A stretch of DNA of 64,000 nt from Alistipes sp. (GCA_017474235.1 JAFVIB010000001.1:47839-111838), one strand, 5' to 3'; positions 43,584 to 53,522 are shown, counted from the first letter of the stretch. Translations and numbers: made by a program. The notes: a model not told the origin generated them from the sequence alone.

Positions 43584-43636
43584 ATTTAGGGGGAATATAA
43601 ATATTTTATATTTTATACTATTGGCGAATTATTTCT

Positions 43637-43844
43637 CTTTTCGGATTTAGGAAAACCATCGTAGATGGTACAAGAAAAAGAGAGATTGCGCGTCAAGTTT
43701 ACTTGAACAGAGCAAATCTCTCTTTTTATTGTAATAGCTGTAAGGCTATCCTAAATCCGCAACGCAGAGAAGAGAAACGCAGTTTCTCCGAAAGCTTTTT
43801 GCACGCCCTGCTTTTTCTCGAAAAAGCGGGCAGTTCTGCGTAGC
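43637..43844. repeat. Four-way-junction repeat, copy A2
   Basis: P1 CGGATTTAGGA (43642) with TCCTAAATCCG (43749) is perfect. P3 is AAAAAGAGAGATT (43675-43687) with AATCTCTCTTTTT (43715-43727), a different 13-bp stem from copies A1 and A3, while the TCAAG-TTTA-CTTGA tip is unchanged. It ends 28 bp before the glnA stop. Confidence 0.8.
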
Positions 43845-43871
43845 TATTCGGTGCTATTCGTTGGTGCGGGT

Positions 43872-45374
43872 TTATCCGCAGTGGAAGTACTGATGCACGA
43901 GCGAGAGCATCTTATCTTTATCGTCGGCGATATCTGCGCGGAGGGTTGAGTCGTTATAGCTTTTGAGTCGCTTAATAATTCCGTCGATCATTGCAGGGCT
44001 GAAGACATTATGCTTCTCGAATGCTGCTCTCTGCTCTTCGAGGCATACGGCTGAGGCTGCGCAGCTGTCGGGCAGGCAGGCGAGGCTGTTTAGGCGGTCG
44101 GCATTCTCCTTTTGGTGGATATTTACATTGACATATGTCTTTTGAGCCACTTCGAGAGCGTTATCCATCTCGAAACCATATCGGCAGGCAACGGCAAGAC
44201 CGGCTATAAGTTGATAAATATCGGCACTGCCATCCGGTGAGCGCATCTCGACGGTCTGTTTTTGAGTTGTGTCGTAGTGGCTCTCGCCCTCTAAAGGATT
44301 TGCCAAGCGGCACATATCGCTCTTTGCTGCCCAGCCGAGAGGTACACGAACAAGCACGGAGCGGTTTCTGTCGCCCCAGCAGATATTTGTCGGAGCCTCC
44401 TGATGTGGCACAAGGCGGAAGTATGATGTTGGATTTGTATTTCCGAAGGCTGTGATAGATGGTGCGAGGGTCATCATTCCTGCGATAGCCTTGCGGGCAA
44501 CCTCAGAGAGTGTACCGCCGTCAAGCATCTGATTTACACCATCCTTGACAATGCGCATATGGATATGCAGACCCGAGCCGGCTTTACCTGCGGTAATCTT
44601 TGGTGCAAAGGTAATATCATAGCCGTACTGATAAGCCAAGTTGCGGATAATCCACTTAGCAATCATCAGCTGGTCTGCTGCATCTTCGGCTGCTGTTGGG
44701 AGGAACTCAATCTCATTCTGCTCATAAACAAGTCCGTCGATAGTAAAGTTACCCACCTCGGAGTGTCCGTACTTAATCTTTCCGCCCGCCTGCGCGATGT
44801 ATGCCATACACTGTGTGCGGAACTCGTTAAACTTGGCATAAGGAGCCGACTCGTGATAACCCTTTTGGTCGGTAGCTGGGAACAGACCCTCGTCGGGTGC
44901 GATAACATAGTACTCCAACTCGCCCATAGCCTCAAACTGCATACCTGTCACATCGTTAAAAGCCTTACAAGCCTTGCGCAGGGTGTTCTCCGGAGAGCTT
45001 TCGAGCATCTGACCATCCTTATTGAAGTATGTGCAGAGCATAGAGAGTGTCGGAAGTTGTGCAAATGGGTCGAGGAATGCTGTTGAGAAGCGCGGAAGAA
45101 CATAGAGGTCGCTACTTCCCGCCTCGATAAATGGGAAGAGGCTACTACCATCTACTCGCTCTCCGCAGGTCAGTATAGCATCAAGATATTCGAGGTTGTT
45201 GATGACAAAGTTAAGGGTCTTGAGTCGTCCGTCACCGGCAGGGTACATAAAATTGACCATCTGAATACCATTCTGCTCGATGTAGTTGATGATATCAGCC
45301 TTTGTAAACTCTTTGTTTGATTTTCCGAGAAAGGCAACCACCTTGTTCGGATTGAGTGCTAATTCTCTGTTCAT
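43872..45374 (-). CDS. glnA: Glutamine synthetase (type I fold)
   Basis: A 500-residue glutamine synthetase. The beta-grasp domain is 'GIQMVNFMYPAGDGRLKTLNFVI'. Catalytic signatures: GELEYYVIAPDEG, the ammonium/ATP region 'KAGSGLHIHMRI', and the glutamate/ATP-binding RNRSVLVRVPLGW and VEMRSPDGSADIYQLIAG. It is longer than a usual 470-residue GSI-alpha by an N-terminal and C-terminal extension, and the MYPAGDGRLK segment departs from the usual D-x-x-G pattern. Assimilates ammonium. MntP is 5 bp upstream on the same strand; cotranscription is possible. Confidence 0.88.
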   Translation of the reverse strand: MNRELALNPNKVVAFLGKSNKEFTKADIINYIEQNGIQMVNFMYPAGDGRLKTLNFVINNLEYLDAILTCGERVDGSSLFPFIEAGSSDLYVLPRFSTAFLDPFAQLPTLSMLCTYFNKDGQMLESSPENTLRKACKAFNDVTGMQFEAMGELEYYVIAPDEGLFPATDQKGYHESAPYAKFNEFRTQCMAYIAQAGGKIKYGHSEVGNFTIDGLVYEQNEIEFLPTAAEDAADQLMIAKWIIRNLAYQYGYDITFAPKITAGKAGSGLHIHMRIVKDGVNQMLDGGTLSEVARKAIAGMMTLAPSITAFGNTNPTSYFRLVPHQEAPTNICWGDRNRSVLVRVPLGWAAKSDMCRLANPLEGESHYDTTQKQTVEMRSPDGSADIYQLIAGLAVACRYGFEMDNALEVAQKTYVNVNIHQKENADRLNSLACLPDSCAASAVCLEEQRAAFEKHNVFSPAMIDGIIKRLKSYNDSTLRADIADDKDKMLSLVHQYFHCG

Positions 45375-45379
45375 AACAA

Positions 45380-45937
45380 TTAATTTAGGGTATGTTCTAT
45401 AAGAATTTTTATTCCAATCATTACAAGTACTGCACCTCCCAAAAACTCTGCCTTAGATTTGTATCGGCAGCCGAAGGCGTTACCTATGTACAACCCCACT
45501 GCGGAGAGTGCAAATGTCGTAATGCCGATAGTCGTTGCTGCCCAGAGGATGTTCTCCTTAAGGAAGGCGAGTGAGATACCTACTGCAAGGGCATCGATAC
45601 TCGTTGCAATGGCAAGCGGAAACATAGCCTTTGCGGAGAAATCTGCCGAACTTTTGTCGCAACTCTTCGAGAAGGAGTCGTGCATCATATTAAAGCCGAT
45701 AATGCCCAAAAGCACAAAGGCAATCCAGTGATCTACACTCTCTACAAAGTCGGCAAAGCTGATACCCAAATAGTAGCCTAAAACGGGCATAAGTGCCTGA
45801 AAACCACCAAACCATAACCCTGTAATCAAGGCTTGTCGGGGCATAACCTTTTTGACCGACAAACCCTTGCCGATAGCCACCGCAAAGGCATCCATCGACA
45901 ACCCCACGGCAATAAGAAGAATCTCTGCAATACCCAT
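45380..45937 (-). CDS. mntP: Manganese efflux pump MntP
   Basis: A 185-residue membrane protein with six hydrophobic segments. The family motifs SMDAFAVAIGKG (about 14-25) and 'ATSIDALAVGISLAFL' (about 111-126) hold the metal-binding aspartates. It exports Mn2+. The last residues (LIEHTLN) and the stop are written in a sequence, TATAGAACATACCCTAA, that equals the arm of the palindromic repeat at 5717. Confidence 0.92.
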   Translation of the reverse strand: MGIAEILLIAVGLSMDAFAVAIGKGLSVKKVMPRQALITGLWFGGFQALMPVLGYYLGISFADFVESVDHWIAFVLLGIIGFNMMHDSFSKSCDKSSADFSAKAMFPLAIATSIDALAVGISLAFLKENILWAATTIGITTFALSAVGLYIGNAFGCRYKSKAEFLGGAVLVMIGIKILIEHTLN

Positions 45938-46007
45938 AACAGTTACAAATGTAACGAAAAAAATGAAAAGATTGCCCTTTTGCCTTTCAACTTTTCACAT
46001 TATTTTG

Positions 46008-46015
46008 TATCTTTG
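46008..46015 (+). promoter_or_regulatory. -7 box of the fumarase gene
   Basis: TATCTTTG, 39 bp before the ATG. The -33 box is weak (TTTCAAC at about 45985). Confidence 0.55.
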
Positions 46016-46054
46016 TATGTTTTAACGAAATAACACAATTAAAATCATAATATT

Positions 46055-47668
46055 ATGGCTGAGTTTATCTATCAGGAGCCGCTGCCAATCGAGCGCGACA
46101 ACACAGAGTATCGTCTGCTTACAAAGGACTATGTAAAGGTTGTAGAGTGTGACGGTCGTAAGATTTTGAAAGTTGATCCTAAGGGTCTTGAGCTTCTTGC
46201 TAAGGAGGCTTATACAGATGTTTCGTTCTATCTCCGCTCTTCACATTTGCAGAAGTTGCGCAATATCCTTGAGGATAGTGAGGCTACTGATAACGATAAG
46301 TTTGTTGCATACACAATGCTGATGAACTCTGTTGTGGCTGCCGAGGGCGAGCTTCCAACTTGTCAGGATACAGGTACTGCAATCTGCGTTGCTCACAAGG
46401 GCGAGGATGTATATACAGGCGTTGAGGATGCTGAGTATATCTCTCGTGGTGCTTATCAGACCTATGCAGAGCGTAATCTGCGCTACTCACAGGTTGTGCC
46501 TATCACTATGACCGACGAGCACAACTCTGGCACTAACCTCCCTGCACAGATTGACATCTACGGTGGTCATCCGGGTATGGAGTATGAGTTCCTCTTTATC
46601 ACTAAGGGTGGTGGCTCTGCAAATAAGACCTTCCTCTATCAGCAGACTAAGGCTCTGCTTAACGAGGAGTCACTTGTAAAGTTCTTCAAGGAGCATATCA
46701 AGGACCTCGGTACTTCAGCTTGTCCTCCATATCACCTTGCAGTATGTATCGGTGGTACATCTGCTGAGATGTGTCTTGCAACTGTTAAGAAGGCTTCTGC
46801 CGGTTATCTTGACGAGCTTCCAACATCGGGTAATGAGGGCGGTCGTTGCTTCCGTGACCTCGAGTGGGAGGAGAAGATTCTCAAGATTTGTCAGGATATG
46901 GGTATCGGTGCTCAGTTTGGCGGTAAGTACCTTGTACACGATGTTCGCGTAATCCGCGCACCACGCCACGCTGCATCTTGCCCTGTTGCTATCGGTGTTA
47001 GCTGCTCTGCAGACCGTAATATTAAGGCAAAGATTACTCCGGAGGGTATCTTTATCGAGCAGTTGGAGAAGAACCCTGCACGCTTCTTGCCGGCAGAGGC
47101 TCCGGCTATGTCTCCGGCTGTAGATATTGACCTTGATGAGGGTATGGATAAGGTTCGCGCAATCCTTACCAAGTATCCTATCAAGACTCGCCTTAACCTT
47201 AAGGGTACCCTTATCGTTGCACGCGACATCGCTCATGCTCGTATCAAGCAGATGCTCGACGAGGGTAAGCCAATGCCTGACTACTTCAAGAATCACCCTG
47301 TCTATTACGCAGGTCCTGCAAAGACTCCGGCAGGTATGGCATCAGGCTCATTTGGTCCTACCACAGCAGGTCGTATGGACCCTTATGTAGATCTGTTCCA
47401 GAGTGTTGGTGGCTCAATGGTTATGGTTGCTAAGGGTAACCGCTCAAAGGCTGTTACCGATGCTTGTAAGGCTCACGGTGGCTTCTACCTCGGCTCTATC
47501 GGTGGTCCTGCCGCTATCCTCGCAAAGAACTCTATCAAGAGCGTTGAGGTCGTAGATTTCCCAGAGCTCGGCATGGAGGCAGTCCGCAAGATATATGTTG
47601 AGAACTTCCCTGCGTTCATTATTGTTGATGATAAGGGTAATGATTTCTTTGCAGATTTTGCACATTAA
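46055..47668 (+). CDS. Class I fumarate hydratase (iron-sulfur)
   Basis: A 537-residue single-chain class I fumarase (fumA/fumB type). N-terminal 4Fe-4S domain has cysteines in [11 protein letters not shown] (about 101-111), [10 protein letters not shown] and GVSCSAD; the C-terminal beta domain contains '[20 protein letters not shown]'. It interconverts fumarate and malate, and with menaquinone-dependent fumarate reduction fits anaerobic energy metabolism. Highly biased codon use suggests strong expression. It is monocistronic. Confidence 0.93.
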   Translation: MAEFIYQEPLPIERDNTEYRLLTKDYVKVVECDGRKILKVDPKGLELLAKEAYTDVSFYLRSSHLQKLRNILEDSEATDNDKFVAYTMLMNSVVAAEGELPTCQDTGTAICVAHKGEDVYTGVEDAEYISRGAYQTYAERNLRYSQVVPITMTDEHNSGTNLPAQIDIYGGHPGMEYEFLFITKGGGSANKTFLYQQTKALLNEESLVKFFKEHIKDLGTSACPPYHLAVCIGGTSAEMCLATVKKASAGYLDELPTSGNEGGRCFRDLEWEEKILKICQDMGIGAQFGGKYLVHDVRVIRAPRHAASCPVAIGVSCSADRNIKAKITPEGIFIEQLEKNPARFLPAEAPAMSPAVDIDLDEGMDKVRAILTKYPIKTRLNLKGTLIVARDIAHARIKQMLDEGKPMPDYFKNHPVYYAGPAKTPAGMASGSFGPTTAGRMDPYVDLFQSVGGSMVMVAKGNRSKAVTDACKAHGGFYLGSIGGPAAILAKNSIKSVEVVDFPELGMEAVRKIYVENFPAFIIVDDKGNDFFADFAH

Positions 47669-47673
47669 ATTGA

Positions 47674-48003
47674 TTTTAGGCGGTTTTTGCTTCCGCTAAC
47701 AAAAGTTGCTCGCAATGGGCAGTACAGAAGTACAGCCCATCGCGGACAATTTCGCCGAGCGTTGCAAAGCTCCACCTAAAATGCAATTTAAAGGGGGAGA
47801 AGAGGTACAGCCCATCGCTGAAAAATATAGCGAGCGTTGTAAACACCGCCTTAAAATTCGTTTAATAGACAGATTGTGAGAGGTTGCCCATCGCGGACAA
47901 TTTTGCCGAGCGTTGCAAAACTCCACCTAAAATGCAATTTAAGGGGGGGGAGTACAGCTCATTGCAGAGAACTACGGCGAGCGTTACAAGACCTCTCCCG
48001 AAA
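47674..48003. repeat. Family B repeat, copy B4, with three extra half-units
   Basis: Outer arms TTTTAGGCGG (47674-47683) and CCACCTAAAA (47772-47781) enclose GCAATGGGCAGTAC-AGAA-GTACAGCCCATCGC. Three further right-hand halves follow (about 47800-47858, 47880-47932, 47950-48003), each running from a CCCATCG- or CTCATTG-like motif through GCGAGCGTTGTAAA to a TAAAAT/GAAATACAATTT end. Units vary in length and sequence, unlike CRISPR repeats. Confidence 0.7.
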
Positions 48004-48014
48004 TACAATTTATT

Positions 48015-48046
48015 ACTAACCCTTTCTGGCGACAGAGAGGGTTAGT
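48015..48046 (+). terminator. Hairpin before batD
   Basis: ACTAACCCT and AGGGTTAGT pair perfectly. No strong T run follows, so it may be a leader hairpin or terminator remnant. Confidence 0.4.
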
Positions 48047-48085
48047 AAAGTTACAATAAAACCTCATTTTTTTCGTTTCTCTTAT

Positions 48086-49921
48086 ATGGGAAGAAGATTT
48101 TTTGCACTTTTTGTAGCACTTACACTGTTTTTTACAGCTCTTGCAGAGGAGGTGGTCTTTCAGACTAATGCACCGATGATTGTCGGTGCGGGAGAGGCGT
48201 TCAGAGTAGAGTTCTCGCTCAACGCCAAGCCTGATGACAAGTCATTTGTAGCCCCGTCATTTGAGGGATTTAATGTGCTTGCCGGTCCATCTGTGTCGCA
48301 CGGCTCGTCTATGCAGATTATAAATGGCTCGATGTCAAAGAGTTACAGCTACACTATCAGCTATGTTCTTCAGACAACAAAGGTTGGCGAACTTACAATC
48401 GGAGCTGCGACAATTGGTGTAGATGGCACAAATTACTCTACCCGCAAAACCCCGATAGAGGTGCGTCAGGGTGGTGATAACCATAGTGGCGGGCAGGCTG
48501 AGGATAGCCGTCGTGAAGAGCAGTCGCTCGAGCAGCGAGCAACAAAGCAGCTTGCAGAGGATGATTTGATGTTGCGTCTCTCTGTATCTCGCTCGTCGGT
48601 CTATAAGGGCGAGGCGGTAAGGGCTACGCTCAAGCTCTACAGCCGTGTGAATGTTGTAGGCTCTGAGGGTGCAAAGATTCCGAGTTTTGATGGCTTTTGG
48701 AGTCAGCAGTTAGAGAGTGAGCAGGGTCCCTTCCGTGAGACGCTGGATGGTAAGGTCTATGATGCTTACAATTTGGGAGAGTATATTCTCTATCCGCAGC
48801 AGAGTGGTAAACTTACAATCGAGCCGGCGCAGATGACCATTATCGCGCAGATGTTTGTTCGCAATAATCGCCCGCGCAACTCCTTCTTTGATAATACGCA
48901 CGACATCTACAATCTTCGCCGTGAGCTTAAGTCTCCGGCTGTAACGATAAATGTCAAACCGTTTCCGGCAGGTGCTCCGGCATCATTTACGGGTGCTGTC
49001 GGAAAATATACTATGGAGGCTTCCCTCTCTTCATCGCAAATTGCTGCAAACTCGGCTGCAAGCATAGATTTGAAGATTTCGGGTATGGGCAATATTGCAT
49101 TTTTGCAAGAGCCAAAGGTGGTATTACCGACCTCGTTTGAGCTTTACGATGTAAAGCAGTCGGAGCAGATTCGCACCACAGCAGCAGGTAGTAGCGGATT
49201 TCGTCGCTTTGAGTATCCATTTATTGCAAGGGCAGAGGGCGAATATACTGTCGCTCCGATAGAGTTTACATATTTCAGCCCTGAGAGTGGGAAGTATGTG
49301 ACCCTGACATCTGAGAGTTTTGCAGTCTCTGTGGCTCCGGATCAGAGGGGTGGCAGTTCATCTCAGGTTGTCTCGACAATAGTGGGCAAGGAGGATGTCC
49401 GATTGTTGGGTAGTGATATCCGTTTTATCAAGCTCACACGCCCATCACTGCATAGTATTGTCCCTCCATTTGTACTCTCGCCGCTCTATTTTGTGGTGCT
49501 TATTGCAATTATTATCTGTGCAGTAATTCTCTACTTTGTCCTCGGCAAGCGTATTCGTGACAACCGCAATACGGCACTTGTCAAGGGTCGTAGAGCAAAT
49601 AAGGTGGCGGTGCAGCGTTTCCGTATGGCAGAGCGATATATGGCAGAGCGAAATCGTCACGCCTTCTATGAGGAGATGTTGCGTGCTTTGTGGGGTTATA
49701 TCTCCGACCGCTTCAACATCCCTGTTGCCGACCTTACTAAGGAGAGTATCCGCGAGGAGCTTAATCGTCGCGGTGCAGCAGAGCAGGCAAAGGCTGTTAC
49801 GGCAATTATCTCGCAGTGTGAGGAGGCTCAGTATTCGCCTATCGAGTCTGCAACTATGGAGGAGATTTATGGCAAGGGCATAGATATAGTTTCTAAGATT
49901 GAGTCAGTTGTAAAAAAGTAG
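48086..49921 (+). CDS. batD: BatD family protein
   Basis: A 611-residue exported protein: signal peptide MGRRFFALFVALTLFFTALA, a long beta-rich periplasmic part (oxygen-tolerance BatD domain, with 'NAPMIVGAGEAFRVEF' at the start), one membrane segment (about 460-480, LSPLYFVVLIAIIICAVI) and a cytosolic helical tail. Bat proteins are linked to stress and oxygen tolerance in Bacteroides. BatA, BatB, BatC and the MoxR ATPase usually precede batD but are absent here. batE follows by 4 nt. Confidence 0.85.
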   Translation: MGRRFFALFVALTLFFTALAEEVVFQTNAPMIVGAGEAFRVEFSLNAKPDDKSFVAPSFEGFNVLAGPSVSHGSSMQIINGSMSKSYSYTISYVLQTTKVGELTIGAATIGVDGTNYSTRKTPIEVRQGGDNHSGGQAEDSRREEQSLEQRATKQLAEDDLMLRLSVSRSSVYKGEAVRATLKLYSRVNVVGSEGAKIPSFDGFWSQQLESEQGPFRETLDGKVYDAYNLGEYILYPQQSGKLTIEPAQMTIIAQMFVRNNRPRNSFFDNTHDIYNLRRELKSPAVTINVKPFPAGAPASFTGAVGKYTMEASLSSSQIAANSAASIDLKISGMGNIAFLQEPKVVLPTSFELYDVKQSEQIRTTAAGSSGFRRFEYPFIARAEGEYTVAPIEFTYFSPESGKYVTLTSESFAVSVAPDQRGGSSSQVVSTIVGKEDVRLLGSDIRFIKLTRPSLHSIVPPFVLSPLYFVVLIAIIICAVILYFVLGKRIRDNRNTALVKGRRANKVAVQRFRMAERYMAERNRHAFYEEMLRALWGYISDRFNIPVADLTKESIREELNRRGAAEQAKAVTAIISQCEEAQYSPIESATMEEIYGKGIDIVSKIESVVKK

Positions 49922-49925
49922 CAAT

Positions 49926-50726
49926 ATGAGATATATAATTTCTTTGATAGCGCTTCTGCTCTCGACCTTTACGGCTGTTGCTCAGAGTGACAGTACGACT
50001 GTTCAGAGTGTGGATCGCGTGGTGGCTTTAGATAACACCTCTCTGTGGAATAGCGCAAATCAGGCATATATTGACGGCGATTTTGCAGCCGCAATAAAGA
50101 GTTATTCGGCAATTGAAAACAGAGGTTACTACTCTGCCCGCCTGTACTACAATTTGGGCAATGCCTACTTCAAAAACGGGGAGTTGGGCAAGGCTATACT
50201 CTACTACAACCGTGCGCTTGTGGTCTCTCCGTCTATGGATGACGCGAAGTACAACTTGGAGATTGCCGAGGCACAGACGAAGGATAATATCAGCATTGTG
50301 CCGGAGTTTTTCCTCAACCGTTGGATGCGCTCGCTGCGTAGCTCGATGAGTTGTATGGCGTGGAGTCTGCTTTCGGTTGTGTTTTTTGCCGTTATGGCAC
50401 TCTTTGTACTCCTATTCTTGCTCGGCACAGCACTCCGCGTGCGTAAAACGGGCTTCTATGGGACTATAGTGGCACTGCTACTCTTTATCTTTACGACAAG
50501 TTTTGCCATATCTTCACGCAATAGCATTGTAAATCGTACCGAGGCTATTGTTATGAGTTCGGCAATATCTGTCAAGAGCTCCCCTGACCGACTGGCGACC
50601 GATCTGTTTGTGCTGCACGAGGGTACAAAGGTGACAATCTCGTCAGCGGTTGATGGTTGGTGCGAGATTACAATCTCTGATGGTAAGAAGGGTTGGACAG
50701 AGGCTTCTCATCTTGAGCGAATATAA
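49926..50726 (+). CDS. batE: BatE-like protein with TPR and SH3 domains
   Basis: A 266-residue protein: signal peptide (to about 20), a tetratricopeptide repeat region (LWNSANQAYIDGDFAAAIK ... YYNLGNAYFKNGELGKAILYYNRAL), two membrane segments (about 142-165, 172-193) and a C-terminal bacterial SH3-type domain (SVKSSPDRLATDLFVLHEGTK). This is the BatE arrangement. It probably works with BatD at the inner membrane. Confidence 0.85.
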   Translation: MRYIISLIALLLSTFTAVAQSDSTTVQSVDRVVALDNTSLWNSANQAYIDGDFAAAIKSYSAIENRGYYSARLYYNLGNAYFKNGELGKAILYYNRALVVSPSMDDAKYNLEIAEAQTKDNISIVPEFFLNRWMRSLRSSMSCMAWSLLSVVFFAVMALFVLLFLLGTALRVRKTGFYGTIVALLLFIFTTSFAISSRNSIVNRTEAIVMSSAISVKSSPDRLATDLFVLHEGTKVTISSAVDGWCEITISDGKKGWTEASHLERI

Positions 50727-50729
50727 CCT

Positions 50730-51329
50730 ATGTCGAAGCTGCTTGAAAATATAGTCAGTGAGCTTAATCGTCTGCCCGGGGTGGGTAGAAGAACGGCTCT
50801 GCGTCTGGCTATGCACATACTGAAGATGGAGCGTGAGGATGTGGCGGCGATGACAGAGAGTATAGATACTTTCCGTAACCATATATGCCACTGCGCCAAG
50901 TGTGGTAACCTCTCTGATACTGAGGTGTGCGAGATATGTAGTGACCCTCGCCGTGACCGTACTACGGTGTGTGTGGTTGAGCAGGTTGCAGATCTGCTCT
51001 CCATCGAAAAGACACGACAGTATCGCGGTGTGTATAGCGTGTTGGGCGGAGTAATCTCTCCGATGCAGGGCGTTGCACCGTCTGATTTGAGGATAGACCT
51101 GCTGCTTGACCGTATCGCTTTGGGCGAGGTGAGAGAGGTTATTATCGCCATCTCGGCATCTGTCGAGGGCGAGACGACGCTCTTCTATCTGATGAACTGC
51201 CTAAAGAGGTTTGAACATCTGAAGATAACCACTATTGCTCGCGGAATTGGCTTTGGCGATGAACTTGAGTATGTCGATGAACACACTATCACGCAGGCTC
51301 TTATCAACCGCCGAGAGATAGTAAAGTAG
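50730..51329 (+). CDS. recR: Recombination protein RecR
   Basis: A 199-residue RecR: helix-hairpin-helix (LNRLPGVGRRTALRLAMH), a four-cysteine zinc motif (CHCAKCGNLSDTEVCEIC) and a Toprim domain with VCVVEQVADLLSIE and the YSVLGGVISPM segment. It acts with RecF/RecO in loading RecA on gapped DNA. It starts 3 nt after batE, an unusual operon partner. Length is normal. Confidence 0.95.
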   Translation: MSKLLENIVSELNRLPGVGRRTALRLAMHILKMEREDVAAMTESIDTFRNHICHCAKCGNLSDTEVCEICSDPRRDRTTVCVVEQVADLLSIEKTRQYRGVYSVLGGVISPMQGVAPSDLRIDLLLDRIALGEVREVIIAISASVEGETTLFYLMNCLKRFEHLKITTIARGIGFGDELEYVDEHTITQALINRREIVK

Positions 51330-51428
51330 TACGACCACTGAAACTCTCTTGCAGACAGTCACTGCTGTACTCGTCAGTTGTAGTAGCCAAGATACACCTT
51401 AAAAATTACACAATAGACCTTAAATAGT

Positions 51429-53075
51429 ATGAAGAAGATAAGTTTACGACCGCTGGCATCGCTGGCTTTGGCAGCACCACTTGCAAGCTGTGCTGTTGAG
51501 GACGAGAGACCAAATATCGTTCTGTTTCTGATAGATGACTTAGGTTGGCTTGACACATCTGTAGCTTTTGGCGAGGAGGTCTATCCGTATAATCTTCGTC
51601 ACGACACTCCAAATATAGCATCTCTTGCCGAGCAGGGTGCTACTATGACCTCTGCCTATGTATGTCCTGTATCTACTCCGACACGAACATCTATTATGTC
51701 GGGAATGAATGCTGCCCATACGCGCATTACAAACTATACATCGGTAGATAAAGATTGGAATCCTGATGCAACAGATACTCCAAGTGCGCAGGATAACGAT
51801 GTACTGCTGCGTACAGATTGGAATATCAATGGCGTCACTCCGTCATCAGAGCCACTTGACCGCGCGGTGCATATTACCCCTTATCCGCAGATTTTGAAGG
51901 ATAACGGCTACTATACTATCCATGTGGGCAAGGGTCATTGGGCTCCAAATGGTACTCCGGCGGCAAATCCACTCAATATGGGCTTCTGCGTAAATGTTGC
52001 AGGTCAGGTTGCCGGTAAGCCACGCAGCTACTACGGTGAGGAGAACTATGGCAATACGGCGGATAAGTGGAACTACTTTGCTGTGCAGAATATGGCAGAG
52101 TATTATGGTACTTCGACACACCTTACCGAGGCACTTACCCTCGAGGCTATCAAGACCCTTGACTATCCGATAGATAACGGTATGCCGTTCTATCTCAACT
52201 TCTGCCACCACGCTGTGCATACTCCGATTCATCGTGACCCGCGCTTCTTCCAGAAGTATGTCGATAGGGGTATGGATGAGGGTCAGGCTCGCTTTGCTTC
52301 GATGTGCGAGGGTATGGATAAGAGCCTTGGCGATTTGGTTGCCTACTTGCGTGAGCGTGATGTGCTTGATAATACTATTATCGTCTTTATGTCCGATAAT
52401 GGCGGAAACTCCGAGAACCTCTCAAAGGGTGGTACTCGCCATACACAGAACTTGCCACTTCGTGAGGGTAAGGCATCTTGTTATGAGGCGGGTATTCGTG
52501 TGCCGATGGTTGTCTATTGGAAGGGTAAGGTTGCGGCAGGTACGCGCCTGAATACACCTGTGGTTGCAGAGGATATCTATCCGACAATTCTTGAGATGGC
52601 GTGTATTGATGATTATCAGACCGTGCAGCAGCTTGACGGAAAGAGTATTGTCCGCCTGCTCACTGCCGGCTCGGCTGCTGTAAGCAAGGCTATGGCAGAC
52701 GGTACTATTACAAACCAGCAGCAGGCAAACGATTTCCAGATTGCAGAGGATATATCGGGCATTGACCCGCAGCGTGAGGTGCTTGCACACTTCCCGCATC
52801 AGTGGAAACCTTATCAGTTGCACGATATTGACTATATGAGTTCGCTGCGCAAGGGCGATTGGAAGATTGTCTATCGTCATCGTCAGCAGACTCTTGAACT
52901 CTATAATATTGGAGAGGATATTACCGAGCGCAATGACCTCTCTGCAACCCATCCGGAGAAACTTGCCCAGATGGCGGAGGCTCTGACAGCAAAACTTGAG
53001 GGTTATGATGCACTGCTACCTACATTCCGCGCAACGGGCAAGCGAATACCTATGCCAAACGAACTTTTAAAATAG
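51429..53075 (+). CDS. Lipoprotein sulfatase (Ser-type active site)
   Basis: A 548-residue type I sulfatase. Lipoprotein signal with lipobox PLASC (Cys at about 22). Metal-binding NIVLFLIDDLGW at residues 30-41. The active-site signature is VSTPTRTSIMSG, of the Ser-x-Pro-x-Arg type, in which Ser is converted to formylglycine by an anaerobic sulfatase-maturating enzyme. 'MSDNGGNS' and 'YHVGKGHW'-type segments (HVGKGHWAPNG) are present. It likely removes sulfate from host or dietary glycans outside the cell. No glycan-utilisation genes are adjacent; the META gene lies 6 nt downstream. Confidence 0.88.
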   Translation: MKKISLRPLASLALAAPLASCAVEDERPNIVLFLIDDLGWLDTSVAFGEEVYPYNLRHDTPNIASLAEQGATMTSAYVCPVSTPTRTSIMSGMNAAHTRITNYTSVDKDWNPDATDTPSAQDNDVLLRTDWNINGVTPSSEPLDRAVHITPYPQILKDNGYYTIHVGKGHWAPNGTPAANPLNMGFCVNVAGQVAGKPRSYYGEENYGNTADKWNYFAVQNMAEYYGTSTHLTEALTLEAIKTLDYPIDNGMPFYLNFCHHAVHTPIHRDPRFFQKYVDRGMDEGQARFASMCEGMDKSLGDLVAYLRERDVLDNTIIVFMSDNGGNSENLSKGGTRHTQNLPLREGKASCYEAGIRVPMVVYWKGKVAAGTRLNTPVVAEDIYPTILEMACIDDYQTVQQLDGKSIVRLLTAGSAAVSKAMADGTITNQQQANDFQIAEDISGIDPQREVLAHFPHQWKPYQLHDIDYMSSLRKGDWKIVYRHRQQTLELYNIGEDITERNDLSATHPEKLAQMAEALTAKLEGYDALLPTFRATGKRIPMPNELLK

Positions 53076-53081
53076 AATTTT

Positions 53082-53522
53082 ATGACAAAGAGTATTAAGA
53101 TTATTTTGGCAATCATCTGCACAACAATCCTTGTAGGTTGTTGCTCAGCTTGCCGCCAAAGACAGAAGAATGCAAAGCCGCTTAAGGGTACTGAGTGGCA
53201 CCTTGTACAGATGGAGGGTAGAGATATGACTCTGCCACGAGAGAGCTTTAATATCACTATGGCTGAGGATGGCTCATTAGCCGGCGTGGGTGCTTGCAAC
53301 CGCCTTTTGGGTCAATATACAGTATCGGAGAACTACTCGATATCATTCGGTCAGGTTGGTACTACAATGATGCTCTGTCCGGAGAATGGAGAGTTTGAGA
53401 GCCGCTTTACACAGCTCTTGGGTGCAGTTACTCACTACGATATTGACGGCAATAAGCTGATTCTTCTTCAGGGTGGTGCTATCAAGGCTATCTTTGAGGC
53501 TCTGCCTGCTTCGGAGAAATAG
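53082..53522 (+). CDS. META-domain (HslJ-like) lipoprotein
   Basis: A 146-residue protein with lipoprotein signal (IILAIICTTILVGC, Cys at 20) and a META domain: 'LKGTEWHLVQMEG', 'GVGACNRLLGQYTVS' and 'TTMMLCPE'. META proteins occur in heat-inducible HslJ and in surface antigens; biochemical role is unclear. Cotranscribed with the sulfatase and followed by a clear terminator. Confidence 0.82.
   Translation: MTKSIKIILAIICTTILVGCCSACRQRQKNAKPLKGTEWHLVQMEGRDMTLPRESFNITMAEDGSLAGVGACNRLLGQYTVSENYSISFGQVGTTMMLCPENGEFESRFTQLLGAVTHYDIDGNKLILLQGGAIKAIFEALPASEK

Noticed and set aside
47696-48003. Possible CRISPR-like array
   Set aside because: Units are unequal, diverged halves of a palindrome seen elsewhere as single copies; there are no uniform repeats, spacers or cas genes.
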